This document shows positions 43,778 through 52,459 of a DNA stretch of 64,000 bases, in pieces. Position numbers and translations under genes: made by a program. Position 1 is the stretch's first letter, and every line of letters starts with the position of its first letter. The stretch is from 0-14-0-80-60-11 sp049322355 (GTDB taxonomy: Bacteria; Desulfobacterota; Desulfobaccia; Desulfobaccales; 0-14-0-80-60-11): positions 1-64,000 of the forward strand of contig JBMORG010000010.1 in the NCBI GenBank assembly GCA_049322355.1, given 5' to 3'. The notes under the pieces were generated by a model. The model was not told the DNA's origin. It searched no databases and was given only the letters and a program-made list of their open reading frames with translations.

Positions 43778-44526
43778 ATTTAAATGAATTACAGTGGTTC
43801 ACCCCCGAGGAAAGGCGACTGCCGGATGTTACCGCCTTACCCATGAAATATCTTTTGAAGAGCCTGGGCATCAAGGCTTGGAAGAAACTCCTTCCGGCCC
43901 GGGGGCGTTTTGTCTGGACGGTGACTGCGATAAGCGACGCCCACGGCCCCACTGCCAATGTCAGAAACTATCTGGAGCATCAGACGATACGCCAGATCGT
44001 GGGGGAGCTGGCCCAGGGCCGCAAACTGCGCCGGGCCTGCGAAATCGGCTGCGGATACGGCCGGATCATTATGGTGCTGAAAGAATTCGCCGATTACGTC
44101 AAAGGATTCGAGCGGGAAGAACACCTGGTGGAAACTGCCCGTTCCCTGTTGCCGGACCTGGAATTTCAGAGGGTGGACTCTCTGACCGCCATCCCGGAGG
44201 AAGAACCGTACGATCTGGTGATGATTTGCGCCGTGCTCCAGCATCTCACCGATGCGGAAGCCCAGCAGGTTTGCAAGGTTATGCAAACTCTCGCCCCCAA
44301 TGGCCATATCTTGGTGATTGAAAAGACCGAAGCGATTAACGTCACCGAAAACATCGAAGATGGGTCAAAGTTTTTAAGCCGGGCCCGTTCCATAGAGACC
44401 TATCAGCAATATTTGGCACCCTATTCCCTGGTGTCAGTGCGAGACCGGGTGGTTGAGCCCACCTATAACAATCCCCAACCGGGCAAGTGCATGTTGTTTG
44501 TCAGTCCTGGCTATAAGGAGAGTTGA
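43774..44526 (+). CDS. Class I SAM-dependent methyltransferase
   Basis: 250 residues. RACEIGCGYGRIIMVLK (about 88-104) is motif I, then VKGFEREEHLVETARSLLP and DLVMICAVLQHLTDAEAQQV, with HILVIEKTE as motif III-like strand. It overlaps the SIS gene by 4 bp and is followed 3 bp later by a dehydrogenase. The substrate is unknown. Confidence 0.8.
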   Translation: MNLNELQWFTPEERRLPDVTALPMKYLLKSLGIKAWKKLLPARGRFVWTVTAISDAHGPTANVRNYLEHQTIRQIVGELAQGRKLRRACEIGCGYGRIIMVLKEFADYVKGFEREEHLVETARSLLPDLEFQRVDSLTAIPEEEPYDLVMICAVLQHLTDAEAQQVCKVMQTLAPNGHILVIEKTEAINVTENIEDGSKFLSRARSIETYQQYLAPYSLVSVRDRVVEPTYNNPQPGKCMLFVSPGYKES

Positions 44527-44529
44527 TCC

Positions 44530-45459
44530 TTGAAGCATAAAGTTCTGGTGGCTCCCTCATCCTTTGCTTCAGTGGACCGGACTCCTTTGGAGCGACTCCT
44601 GCAGTCCGGCGTGGAAGTAATTATGAATCCCTACGGACGGAAGCTGACCAAAGAAGAGTTGTTGGAGCTTCTTCCCGGCGTTTCCGGCATCCTTGCCGGT
44701 CTGGAGCCCTTAAACCGTGAAGTGTTGGAGAAGTCCCAGCTCAAAGTGATCTCGCGCTGCGGCGTGGGGCTCAGCAACGTCGATTTGAATGCAGCCAGAG
44801 AGCTGGGTATTAAAGTTTACTTTACTCCAGATGGTCCCACCAAGGCCGTGGCTGAATTGACCGTGGGAATAATGCTCACTCTCATCCGGCGGGTTCCGGA
44901 AATGGATCGGGCTTTACATGGGGGAGAATGGCTCAAGCTCACCGGCTCTCAACTGCAGGGCAAGACCGTGGCGATAATCGGTGCCGGGCGCATTGGCTGT
45001 ACGGTGATAGCCATGCTTCGCCCCTTCGGCCCCAGGATCATCGTGGTTGATCCCCATCTCAAAAAACCACCTGACGACACGGAGTTATTGGCCCTGTCTG
45101 AAGCTCTGCCCCAGGCGGACATCATCAGTCTGCATGCCAGCGGCGAACATGAGATTTTGGGGGAAAGAGAATTCCAAGCGATGAAGGCGGGGGTGTTCTT
45201 GCTCAACTCCGGACGCGGCGGATTAATCAACGAGCCCGCTTTGATAAAGGCCCTGGAAAGCGGCAAGGTAGCGGGGGCCTGGATTGATACCTTTGCCGTT
45301 GAACCTTATCAAGGGCCTTTGGGTCAGTTCCCCCAGGTTGTTTTGACGCCCCACATCGGTACGTATTCCGCCCAGTGCCGGAAGTCCATGGAAACGGAAG
45401 CGGTGGAAAGTCTCCTGGCCGGGTTAGCCGGGAAAAGCGGGGGTGCATGTCCCCTGTAA
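44530..45459 (+). CDS. D-isomer-specific 2-hydroxyacid dehydrogenase
   Basis: 309 residues. NAD-binding AIIGAGRIGCTVIAML (about 149-164), the catalytic Arg region LHASGEHE, NSGRGGLINEPAL and the catalytic His in LTPHIGTYS match phosphoglycerate dehydrogenase-type enzymes; no ACT domain. It starts with TTG after AAGGAG. In this setting it probably acts on a sugar-derived acid rather than in serine synthesis. It overlaps the next gene by 13 bp. Confidence 0.85.
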   Translation: MKHKVLVAPSSFASVDRTPLERLLQSGVEVIMNPYGRKLTKEELLELLPGVSGILAGLEPLNREVLEKSQLKVISRCGVGLSNVDLNAARELGIKVYFTPDGPTKAVAELTVGIMLTLIRRVPEMDRALHGGEWLKLTGSQLQGKTVAIIGAGRIGCTVIAMLRPFGPRIIVVDPHLKKPPDDTELLALSEALPQADIISLHASGEHEILGEREFQAMKAGVFLLNSGRGGLINEPALIKALESGKVAGAWIDTFAVEPYQGPLGQFPQVVLTPHIGTYSAQCRKSMETEAVESLLAGLAGKSGGACPL

Positions 45460-46229
45460 TGACGACCCCCCGGCTAACCGATATGTTGTCCATTGCCGAG
45501 GAGGCCATCCGGCAGGCCGGCGGGTTTCTCAAGACAGCCAGGGGGGCCAGCCTGGCGGTAACCGCCGACGTGGACCGGGATATCAAGCTGGCGGTGGATA
45601 AAGGTTCTGAGGACATTATCCTCAAGGCCCTGCGGAAACATTCGGGGTTGCCCATTCTGGCCGAGGAGCAGGGCACCGTTATGGGCCAGGATACCGCGGC
45701 CGGCTTGTATTGGATTGTGGACCCCCTGGATGGCAGCCTGAATTTTTTCCGGGGCATCCCTATCTGCTGTGTGTCCATCGGTTTAATGCAGGGAACCGAA
45801 CCATTGCTGGGCGCCGTTTATGATTTCAATCGGGAGGAATTCTTTTCCGGCATTGTCGGGGAAGGAGCTTGGTTGAATGGGGTCCCGGTTCGGGTCAGTT
45901 CCACCGTTGAGCTGCGGAAGGCAGTGCTTTGCACCGGATTTCCCGTGGCCACGGATTTTTCCACTGAGGCCTTGCTTCATTTTGTCCAGCAGGTGCGCCA
46001 TTATAAAAAAGTCAGGTTATTGGGCTCCGCTGCCCTCTCCCTGGCTTATGTAGCGGCAGGCCGGGCCGACTGCTATTATGAACGTGATATCAAAGTTTGG
46101 GATGTGGCCGGCGGCCTGGCCCTGGTTAAGGCAGCCGGCGGTAAAATCGTCCAATCCGCCTCATCTTCTCCCTATGTCGTATCGGTTTACGCCGGGGGCC
46201 CTGACTTGATGGAGCCGGATTTTGGATAA
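45447..46229 (+). CDS. Inositol monophosphatase-family phosphatase (CysQ/IMPase-like)
   Basis: 260 residues. The metal-binding motifs LAEEQG, IVDPLDGSLNF and IKVWDVAGG are in the right order for a Mg-dependent sugar or nucleotide phosphatase. It may remove phosphate from a sugar intermediate of the neighbouring isomerase/dehydrogenase, or recycle 3'-phosphoadenosine phosphate; the locus favours the former. The ATG at 45447 follows a G-rich site; the frame further upstream lies in the dehydrogenase gene. Confidence 0.85.
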   Translation: MSPVMTTPRLTDMLSIAEEAIRQAGGFLKTARGASLAVTADVDRDIKLAVDKGSEDIILKALRKHSGLPILAEEQGTVMGQDTAAGLYWIVDPLDGSLNFFRGIPICCVSIGLMQGTEPLLGAVYDFNREEFFSGIVGEGAWLNGVPVRVSSTVELRKAVLCTGFPVATDFSTEALLHFVQQVRHYKKVRLLGSAALSLAYVAAGRADCYYERDIKVWDVAGGLALVKAAGGKIVQSASSSPYVVSVYAGGPDLMEPDFG

Positions 46230-48138
46230 GGCGGGTAATCAAGATTCCTGTTTGTGGGTATGCTGGCAAAAGCCCGCGCAATTTCCTTCCGCCAATGAGG
46301 CAGTATTAAGTTTTTTGCCACCTGGGTTGGAAGAAGAGTTCGCCTCTCAATACCAGGGCCGATTTCTCAGGGCCCGGGAAGTTGCCCAGACCGTGAGAAA
46401 GGAGGCCAGGCAGCTGTATATTGATATGGTGGCGCAATTGGGCGTGGCCCCATGTGGCAACCGCACTTTCAGGCAAGTCCTGTCCAAACCTGGCCAGGCC
46501 AGTCGCTGGTGGTACCACCGGGTCGCCTTCAAAAGCTGCGAAAGCGATCCCACTTATGAATATATAATCTGGATTCTGACCATTCAGGCTATTGTTCAAC
46601 AAGAAAAGATCCGCCAACTGGTCCTGGTGGGGGCCCCAAGTGAAGTCGCGGCGGTTTTAAAAATCGCTTTTCCGGTGGAAGAAATCGATTCTCAGCGGCC
46701 GCAAAGATTATGGCGGCTGTTGCTCCGTGGACTTGCCTCCCGGGTTAAATGGGCTATAATTCTTACATGGCAAATTTTAAAGCTGCGCCGCCATTATGCT
46801 CCCCCAGATCAATTATACCAGGTGGCCATTTTTGGATTCTGGGACTGGAGCGTATGGTGGGATGCGGCCCGCCGGGTCTTATGGGACCGGTATATGGCGC
46901 GACTTCCCGAGGAACTGCAGCAAAATGGCATTGTCTCGGCGGGGTGGCTTGCCTGGCTTGACCCTTATGGGTCTGGCGGCAAAGTTAAAAGCGTCAAGGA
47001 ACTGCTGGCGCCGTTGCGGGGCCGGAATGAAGTGGATATTTTACAAGGGTTTTTGCGGCCAAGCGAAGTTTTTTCCGCCATGGCTAACTTTGCACCACTG
47101 GCAATATTTCTCCGGACCAGAAGTACCCTAAAATTCCGGAAGACTTTCCAGCAAAAAGGGCTGGACTTCTACCCGCTGTTCGCCTGGCCTTTGTTTTACG
47201 GATTCCTTGATGCCAATATTCCCCACTGTGAATTGATAGCCTTAGCCACCAGCAAGGCCTGCCGCCGCCACCAGCCCCGAGTGGTCCTGAGTTTTCTAGA
47301 ACATTTTCCTGCAGCCCGGGCCCTTTATGAAGGCGTCAGGCAGACTGGCGCCAACACCAAGTGCGTGAATGTGCAACATGCAAGCTACAACCATGAAAAA
47401 ACCTTTCTCTTTCTCCACCCCGCGTTGGAATTTCAGGGGCAACCCGATGGCTGCGCCGTCCCCCATCCAGACCTTGTCTGCGCTTTGGGGCCTTTGGGCC
47501 GGGAACTCTTCCTGGAGTGTGGCTATTCCCCGGAACAGGTCCTTTCCACCGGTTCACCCCGGTATGACTATATCAGCGGATTGGCAGCCAGAACTAAGCC
47601 TGACCCTTGGGAAAAAGACCGGCCCCAAAATGGGCATGTTCGTCTGTTGATGGTATCCAGCCTGAGCCTGGATCTGGAAATGGAGATGTTAGAGGCTGTG
47701 AATGCTGCGACCAGGGGCCTGAATCAGATTGAATTATATCTCCGCAGCCATCCCATGCAGCCCATTGAACGGCATCCCGATTTCGGCAGGTATCGAAACT
47801 ACGTGGAATTGACCCGGGGGTCGTTGGAGGAAGATCTGGCCCGCGCTGATTTAGTCCTGTTTACCTATTCCACGGTGGCCGAAGAGGCTTTTCTCCAAGG
47901 AAAGCCGGTGTGGCAGTGGCTGCCCCTTAAATTCAACGCTTCTGCCCTGGCCGAAATTGCCTCTATTCCTCAATTTGCTTCAGTAAAGGGGCTGCGGGCT
48001 TCTTTGCAGGAATTTCTTAACAACCCCCAGTTGCCTTCGGATACCATGCGTCAGCAGGCCTTTGACCGTCTCTTCTACCTGGTTGATGGTGGGTCTGTCA
48101 CAAAAATCACTGAAATTGTAAGGAGTCTGATTAATTGA
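46222..48138 (+). CDS. Large GT-B-like surface carbohydrate protein
   Basis: 638 residues resembling the TIGR04326-type surface carbohydrate proteins. The C-terminal half has VNVQHASYNHEKT, DLVCALGPLGRELFLECGY, LSTGSPRYDYI, LRSHPMQP and ADLVLFTYSTVAEEAFLQGK, a GT-B nucleotide-sugar-binding layout also seen at 35252. The N-terminal half is unrecognised. It starts with TTG overlapping the phosphatase stop by 8 bp. Probably an unusual glycosyl or sugar-acid transferase. Confidence 0.7.
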   Translation: MDKAGNQDSCLWVCWQKPAQFPSANEAVLSFLPPGLEEEFASQYQGRFLRAREVAQTVRKEARQLYIDMVAQLGVAPCGNRTFRQVLSKPGQASRWWYHRVAFKSCESDPTYEYIIWILTIQAIVQQEKIRQLVLVGAPSEVAAVLKIAFPVEEIDSQRPQRLWRLLLRGLASRVKWAIILTWQILKLRRHYAPPDQLYQVAIFGFWDWSVWWDAARRVLWDRYMARLPEELQQNGIVSAGWLAWLDPYGSGGKVKSVKELLAPLRGRNEVDILQGFLRPSEVFSAMANFAPLAIFLRTRSTLKFRKTFQQKGLDFYPLFAWPLFYGFLDANIPHCELIALATSKACRRHQPRVVLSFLEHFPAARALYEGVRQTGANTKCVNVQHASYNHEKTFLFLHPALEFQGQPDGCAVPHPDLVCALGPLGRELFLECGYSPEQVLSTGSPRYDYISGLAARTKPDPWEKDRPQNGHVRLLMVSSLSLDLEMEMLEAVNAATRGLNQIELYLRSHPMQPIERHPDFGRYRNYVELTRGSLEEDLARADLVLFTYSTVAEEAFLQGKPVWQWLPLKFNASALAEIASIPQFASVKGLRASLQEFLNNPQLPSDTMRQQAFDRLFYLVDGGSVTKITEIVRSLIN

Positions 48139-48219
48139 AAGTAAGGCTTTTGGGGTAAATCATCTCAAGTAATTATTTGAAAAATTCGGAAAAAATCAGA
48201 TTCCACCGAGGCTCAATAA

Positions 48220-49002
48220 ATGAAAGTGGTTATTCTCTGTGGGGGCAAAGGGACCCGTATCCGGGACGTGGCCGACGATATCCCGAAACCGATGATCCGG
48301 ATCGGCGAGAAGCCCATCATTTGGCACATTATGAAGTACTACAGCCATTGGGGCCATAACGGATTTGTCCTTTGCCTGGGGTACAAGGGGCATATCATTA
48401 AAGACTTTTTTCTAAATTATGACGTGCTCACAGAGGATTTCACCATCACCTTGGGTAACCCGAAAAAGATTGACTTTCACAATAACCACAACGAATTGGG
48501 CTGGAATGTCACCTTGGCTGAAACAGGCCTGGAATCGGGGACGGGAGCCAGGGTATTTATCTGTAAGAAGTATCTCCAAAATGAAGCCAACTTCATGCTT
48601 ACCTATGGCGATGGAGTGGGCAATATCGATATTGATAAACTGATTGCTTTTCACCAAGCCCATGGGAAGATCATGACGGTCAGTGGAGTGAAACCCCCGG
48701 GCAGGTTCGGTGAATTGATGAGTGATAAGAATGGCAGGGTGACCGAATTTAACGAAAAACCCCAGGCAACCGGAGGTATGATTTCCGGAGGGTATTTTGT
48801 TTGCCGGCGAGAACTCTTCGAGTATCTGGACGACCGGGAAGACCTCACCCTCGAATTGGACCCCATGGAACGGCTGGTCCGGGACGGTCAGTTAATGGTT
48901 TATGAACACGAAGGATTTTGGCACCCAATGGACACTTATCGGGATTTCTTGCTCTTGAACAAGTTCTGGAAAAGTGGGCAAGCACCTTGGAAAGTCTGGT
49001 AA
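48220..49002 (+). CDS. rfbF: Glucose-1-phosphate cytidylyltransferase
   Basis: 260 residues. VVILCGGKGTRIRDVADDIP, KPMIRIGEKPIIWHIMKYYS and YGDGVGNIDI are hallmark RfbF sequences. It makes CDP-glucose from CTP and glucose 1-phosphate, the first step toward CDP-dideoxy and CDP-6-deoxy sugars. It ends at the start of rfbG (TAATG overlap). GAGG stands 8 bp before the ATG. Confidence 0.95.
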   Translation: MKVVILCGGKGTRIRDVADDIPKPMIRIGEKPIIWHIMKYYSHWGHNGFVLCLGYKGHIIKDFFLNYDVLTEDFTITLGNPKKIDFHNNHNELGWNVTLAETGLESGTGARVFICKKYLQNEANFMLTYGDGVGNIDIDKLIAFHQAHGKIMTVSGVKPPGRFGELMSDKNGRVTEFNEKPQATGGMISGGYFVCRRELFEYLDDREDLTLELDPMERLVRDGQLMVYEHEGFWHPMDTYRDFLLLNKFWKSGQAPWKVW

Positions 49003-50069
49003 TGCGGCAGGAGTTGGCAATATTTGCCGGAAAACGGGTTTTAGTGACTGGTGATACCGGTTTTAAAGGCTCCTGGCTGTGTTTTTGGCTGACTGAACTA
49101 GGATCTGAGGTTGTAGGGTATGCCTTACCGCCGGAGGGGCCTGAAAGCCTCTTTAATCTCCTGGGTCTTAGTCGGCTGATCCGCCACGTGGATGGAGATG
49201 TCCGGGATTTGAGCCACCTTCAAAAAGTCTTTCAAGAGTTTCAACCGGAATTTCTCTTTCATCTGGCGGCCCAATCCCAGGTGCTGGTCTCTTATCAGGA
49301 GCCGAAGACCACTTTTGACACCAATGTCGCCGGCGGTGTTAATGTCCTGGAGGCGATAAAGCATACCCCCTCTCTCCGGGCCGTCATCTTTGTTACTTCG
49401 GATAAATGCTATCTCAACAAAGAGTGGGTTTGGGGTTATCGTGAGAATGACGAACTGGGGGGGCACGACCCTTACAGCGCCTCCAAGGCCGCGGTCGAAC
49501 TGGTTCTGGCGGCCTATTGGAAGTCATTTTTCGCGGCGGAGCCGAACTTGGGTCTGGCCAGCGTTAGAGCTGGCAACATCCTGGGAGGCGGCGATTGGGC
49601 TCAAAATCGCATCGTTCCCGATATCATCAGGGCTTTAATCAAGGGAGTTCCAGTCACATTGCGTAATCCCGCAGCCACCCGCCCCTGGCAACATGTATTG
49701 GATCCTTTGTATGGCTATATGTTGTTGGCGACCCGTCTGCATGCCTCACCGCAAGAATTTTCCGGCCCCATGAATTTCGGTCCCAGCGGCGAAGCCATCC
49801 GCACCGTCCGGGATTTGACCCAGCACATCCACACCTATTGGCAGGGCGGGACGATTCAGGAGGAAAAACTACAGCAGACATCTCATGAAGCCGGTTTATT
49901 GCATCTGAATTGTGACAAAGCCAGGCGCATTTTAGATTGGGCGCCGCAATGGGATTTTGACCGGACTGTGCGGGAAACGACCTGGTGGTATAAACAGGTG
50001 GCCGGAGGTGAGTCGGCACCGGTGGTGACGCGACAGCAAATCGCTGACTATCTGGGGGCAGGAAACTAA
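49002..50069 (+). CDS. rfbG: CDP-glucose 4,6-dehydratase
   Basis: 355 residues, extended SDR. NAD motif VLVTGDTGFKGSWLCFWL, then VTSDKCYLNKEWVWGYREND and the catalytic YSASKAAVE (YxxxK), all close to RfbG. It forms CDP-4-keto-6-deoxyglucose. No RfbH (E1 dehydrase) is seen, so the product is probably not a 3,6-dideoxyhexose but a 6-deoxy sugar. Start at 49002 is tied to the rfbF stop; the longer upstream frame is inside rfbF. Confidence 0.95.
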   Translation: MRQELAIFAGKRVLVTGDTGFKGSWLCFWLTELGSEVVGYALPPEGPESLFNLLGLSRLIRHVDGDVRDLSHLQKVFQEFQPEFLFHLAAQSQVLVSYQEPKTTFDTNVAGGVNVLEAIKHTPSLRAVIFVTSDKCYLNKEWVWGYRENDELGGHDPYSASKAAVELVLAAYWKSFFAAEPNLGLASVRAGNILGGGDWAQNRIVPDIIRALIKGVPVTLRNPAATRPWQHVLDPLYGYMLLATRLHASPQEFSGPMNFGPSGEAIRTVRDLTQHIHTYWQGGTIQEEKLQQTSHEAGLLHLNCDKARRILDWAPQWDFDRTVRETTWWYKQVAGGESAPVVTRQQIADYLGAGN

Positions 50070-50070
50070 A

Positions 50071-50520
50071 ATGATTGACGGCGTCATCATTACCCCTTTA
50101 CGGCAAATCTTGGATGAGCGCGGCAAAGTGATGCATATGCTGCGCCGGGATGCACCCCACTTCCAGGAATTTGGGGAAATCTATTTTTCCGGGGTCTATC
50201 CTGGGGCCATCAAAGCCTGGCATTTCCACAAGCTCATGACCCTAAACTATGCCGTCGTCTGGGGACACATCAAACTGGTGCTCTATGATGACCGCCAAGG
50301 CAGTCATACTGCAGGCGAAATTCAAGAAATCTTTCTCGGACCGGATAATTATTGCCTGGTCACGATTCCCCCATTAATTTGGAATGGGTTCAAAGGGATC
50401 GGCCCGGAAATGGCCATCGTCGCCAACTGCGCAACCCTCCCCCATGACCCCCGGGAGATTGTCCGCCTTGATCCGGCTGATCCCAGCATCCCCTACGATT
50501 GGGGTATCAAGCATCAATGA
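50071..50520 (+). CDS. RmlC-like cupin, sugar 3(,5)-epimerase
   Basis: 149 residues. VMHMLRRDAPHFQEFGEIYF and AWHFHKLMTLNYAVVWGHIK match a small RmlC-type cupin with the catalytic His in WHFH. It is shorter than typical RmlC (about 185). Lying between rfbG and an SDR gene, it probably epimerises CDP-4-keto-6-deoxyglucose. It begins 1 bp after the rfbG stop. Confidence 0.8.
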   Translation: MIDGVIITPLRQILDERGKVMHMLRRDAPHFQEFGEIYFSGVYPGAIKAWHFHKLMTLNYAVVWGHIKLVLYDDRQGSHTAGEIQEIFLGPDNYCLVTIPPLIWNGFKGIGPEMAIVANCATLPHDPREIVRLDPADPSIPYDWGIKHQ

Positions 50521-51476
50521 CCCGGAAAGTGCTGATCACCGGAGGCCTGGGATATGTGGGTAGTCGGGTGGCCCAGGCCCTGATGGCGCAGCCAGGGTTG
50601 CACGTTACCATCTGCGACCGTCGGCCCCTGGCTAACCCCCCGGCCTGGCTGCAAGCTGCGGACACTTTAATAATAGACCTCCTTGCTGCAGACGACCTGA
50701 CATCGGTCTGCCGGGGCTGCTGGTGTATCGTCCACCTGGCGGCTCCCAACGAAATTGACAGCGCCTCCGATCCCTTAAACGCTCTACTGGTCAACGGAGC
50801 AGGTACTCTAAAGCTCCTGGAGGCGGCCCAACGGGCCGGCGTGGAGCGTTTCGTCTATTTTTCCACAGCCCATATTTATGGTGCCCCTTTGGCAGGATCC
50901 ATTACGGAACAGACCTTGCCACGCCCTGTGCACCCTTACTCCATTACTCATAGGGTCGCGGAAGATTTTGTGCTGGCGGCCCGTGACCAAGGCAAAATCC
51001 AGGGGATGGTCTTTAGACTTTCCAACGGCTTTGGGGCCCCGGCTCATGCTGAGGTGAATCGCTGGACCCTGGTGGTCAATGATCTCTGTCGCCAAGCGGT
51101 TACTGACGGTGTCTTGGTGCTCCATAGCTCTGGGCTGCAACGGCGTGATTTCATCACCCTTACCGACGTGGCCAACGCCGTAACCCACTTCTTAAATCTG
51201 CCGGTCGCGGCCTGGAGTGATGGGTTGTTCAATTTGGGCGGAGGTTGTTCTCTGCGGATCCTTGATGTCGCTGAACTCGTGGCCCGGCGGGCTCAGGAGG
51301 TATTGGGTATCGCCCCCCCGATCCAGCGCCCCGATCCCGGCCGTGGTGAGGAGCCACAAGCTTTGGCCTATAGCATTGATAAGCTCAAGGCCACGGGGTT
51401 TTCCCTGAGTCAAAACTTTGACGAAGAAATCGACGCCACTTTGCGTTTTTGCCAAGCTTTTAGCAGAGGTCAGTGA
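50517..51476 (+). CDS. NAD-dependent epimerase/dehydratase (SDR)
   Basis: 319 residues. VLITGGLGYVGSRVAQALM and the later HPYSITHRVAEDF, where the catalytic Tyr of YxxxK seems to be followed by a His-Arg pair, so the Lys is not where expected. It would reduce or epimerise the CDP-4-keto sugar. It starts at the ATGA overlapping the cupin stop. The changed active-site Lys should be checked. Confidence 0.75.
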   Translation: MTRKVLITGGLGYVGSRVAQALMAQPGLHVTICDRRPLANPPAWLQAADTLIIDLLAADDLTSVCRGCWCIVHLAAPNEIDSASDPLNALLVNGAGTLKLLEAAQRAGVERFVYFSTAHIYGAPLAGSITEQTLPRPVHPYSITHRVAEDFVLAARDQGKIQGMVFRLSNGFGAPAHAEVNRWTLVVNDLCRQAVTDGVLVLHSSGLQRRDFITLTDVANAVTHFLNLPVAAWSDGLFNLGGGCSLRILDVAELVARRAQEVLGIAPPIQRPDPGRGEEPQALAYSIDKLKATGFSLSQNFDEEIDATLRFCQAFSRGQ

Positions 51477-51478
51477 GG

Positions 51479-52417
51479 ATGACCACAGCTCCCACTCCGA
51501 CAGTCTCCATTGTCATACCGACTTATAACCATGCCAAGGTATTACAGCATGCTTTGCAATCAGTTTTGGACCAAACTTATACTGATTGGGAAGCCATTGT
51601 TATCAATAACTTTTCCGCAGATAATACCATTGAAGTGGTGGAGTCTTTTCGGGACCCGCGCATTCGACTGATTAACTTTAGCAATCAAGGAGTTATTGCC
51701 GCCTCCAGAAATGTGGGAATCAAGGCTGCCCAAGGTGACTATGTCGCTTTTCTGGACAGTGATGATACGTGGTATCCAAATAAGCTCGAAAAAGCTATGG
51801 AAATATTCCGCCAAAGGCCTGACGTGGATCTGGTCTGTCACGATGTCTTTGCCCTGACGCAAGGCCGGATCACCAGAACAATCCGGGCCGGCCACGAATT
51901 TCCGCGGATGGGGACCAACACGAAGTTACAGGATTATCTTCTGTTTCAGGGCAACCACGTGGCCACTTCCACTGTAGTAGTTCGCAAGGCAAAGCTGGAG
52001 GAGGTGGGTGGCTTTCGGGAAAACCGCGAGATTATCTCGGTGGAAGATTATGATTTATGGATCAGACTTAGCGCCGTGAGTAAGTTTTACTTTCTAAATC
52101 TGGTTTTAGGAGAATACTGCGACGATATCACAGGACTTTCGAAAAATGTCGATTTACATCATGGCAATCTTGAAATCTTATTGAAGTCATATTTTTCCGA
52201 GGCTTTGAAAATTCGGCCATCCCTTTTTCTGAAGTGGAAAATCCGCCGGCGTTTGGCAAGCGTCTATCGCGGTGCCGCAAAAATTACGCCATCACAAGAA
52301 CAGCGGAAAGAATGCATCATCAAGATGTTGCAAACCTATCCCATCGGTCTGAAGAACTTGGTTACCACTGCCTGGTGGCTGGGAAAACTTTTGAGCCCCG
52401 GGAGGCCATCTAAATAA
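51479..52417 (+). CDS. Family 2 glycosyltransferase
   Basis: 312 residues. VSIVIPTYNHAKVLQHALQS, then FLDSDDTWYPNKLEKAM (D-x-D region) and VEDYDLWIRLSAV (base region), the standard GT-A layout. The ATG at 51479 is preferred over GTG 51473 because AGAGG is then 9 bp upstream. It closes the GC-rich half of the locus; AT-rich DNA follows. Confidence 0.88.
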   Translation: MTTAPTPTVSIVIPTYNHAKVLQHALQSVLDQTYTDWEAIVINNFSADNTIEVVESFRDPRIRLINFSNQGVIAASRNVGIKAAQGDYVAFLDSDDTWYPNKLEKAMEIFRQRPDVDLVCHDVFALTQGRITRTIRAGHEFPRMGTNTKLQDYLLFQGNHVATSTVVVRKAKLEEVGGFRENREIISVEDYDLWIRLSAVSKFYFLNLVLGEYCDDITGLSKNVDLHHGNLEILLKSYFSEALKIRPSLFLKWKIRRRLASVYRGAAKITPSQEQRKECIIKMLQTYPIGLKNLVTTAWWLGKLLSPGRPSK

Positions 52418-52459
52418 CCTGAAATCCTTACATAACGCTTTAGTCCAATTAATCTTAAA

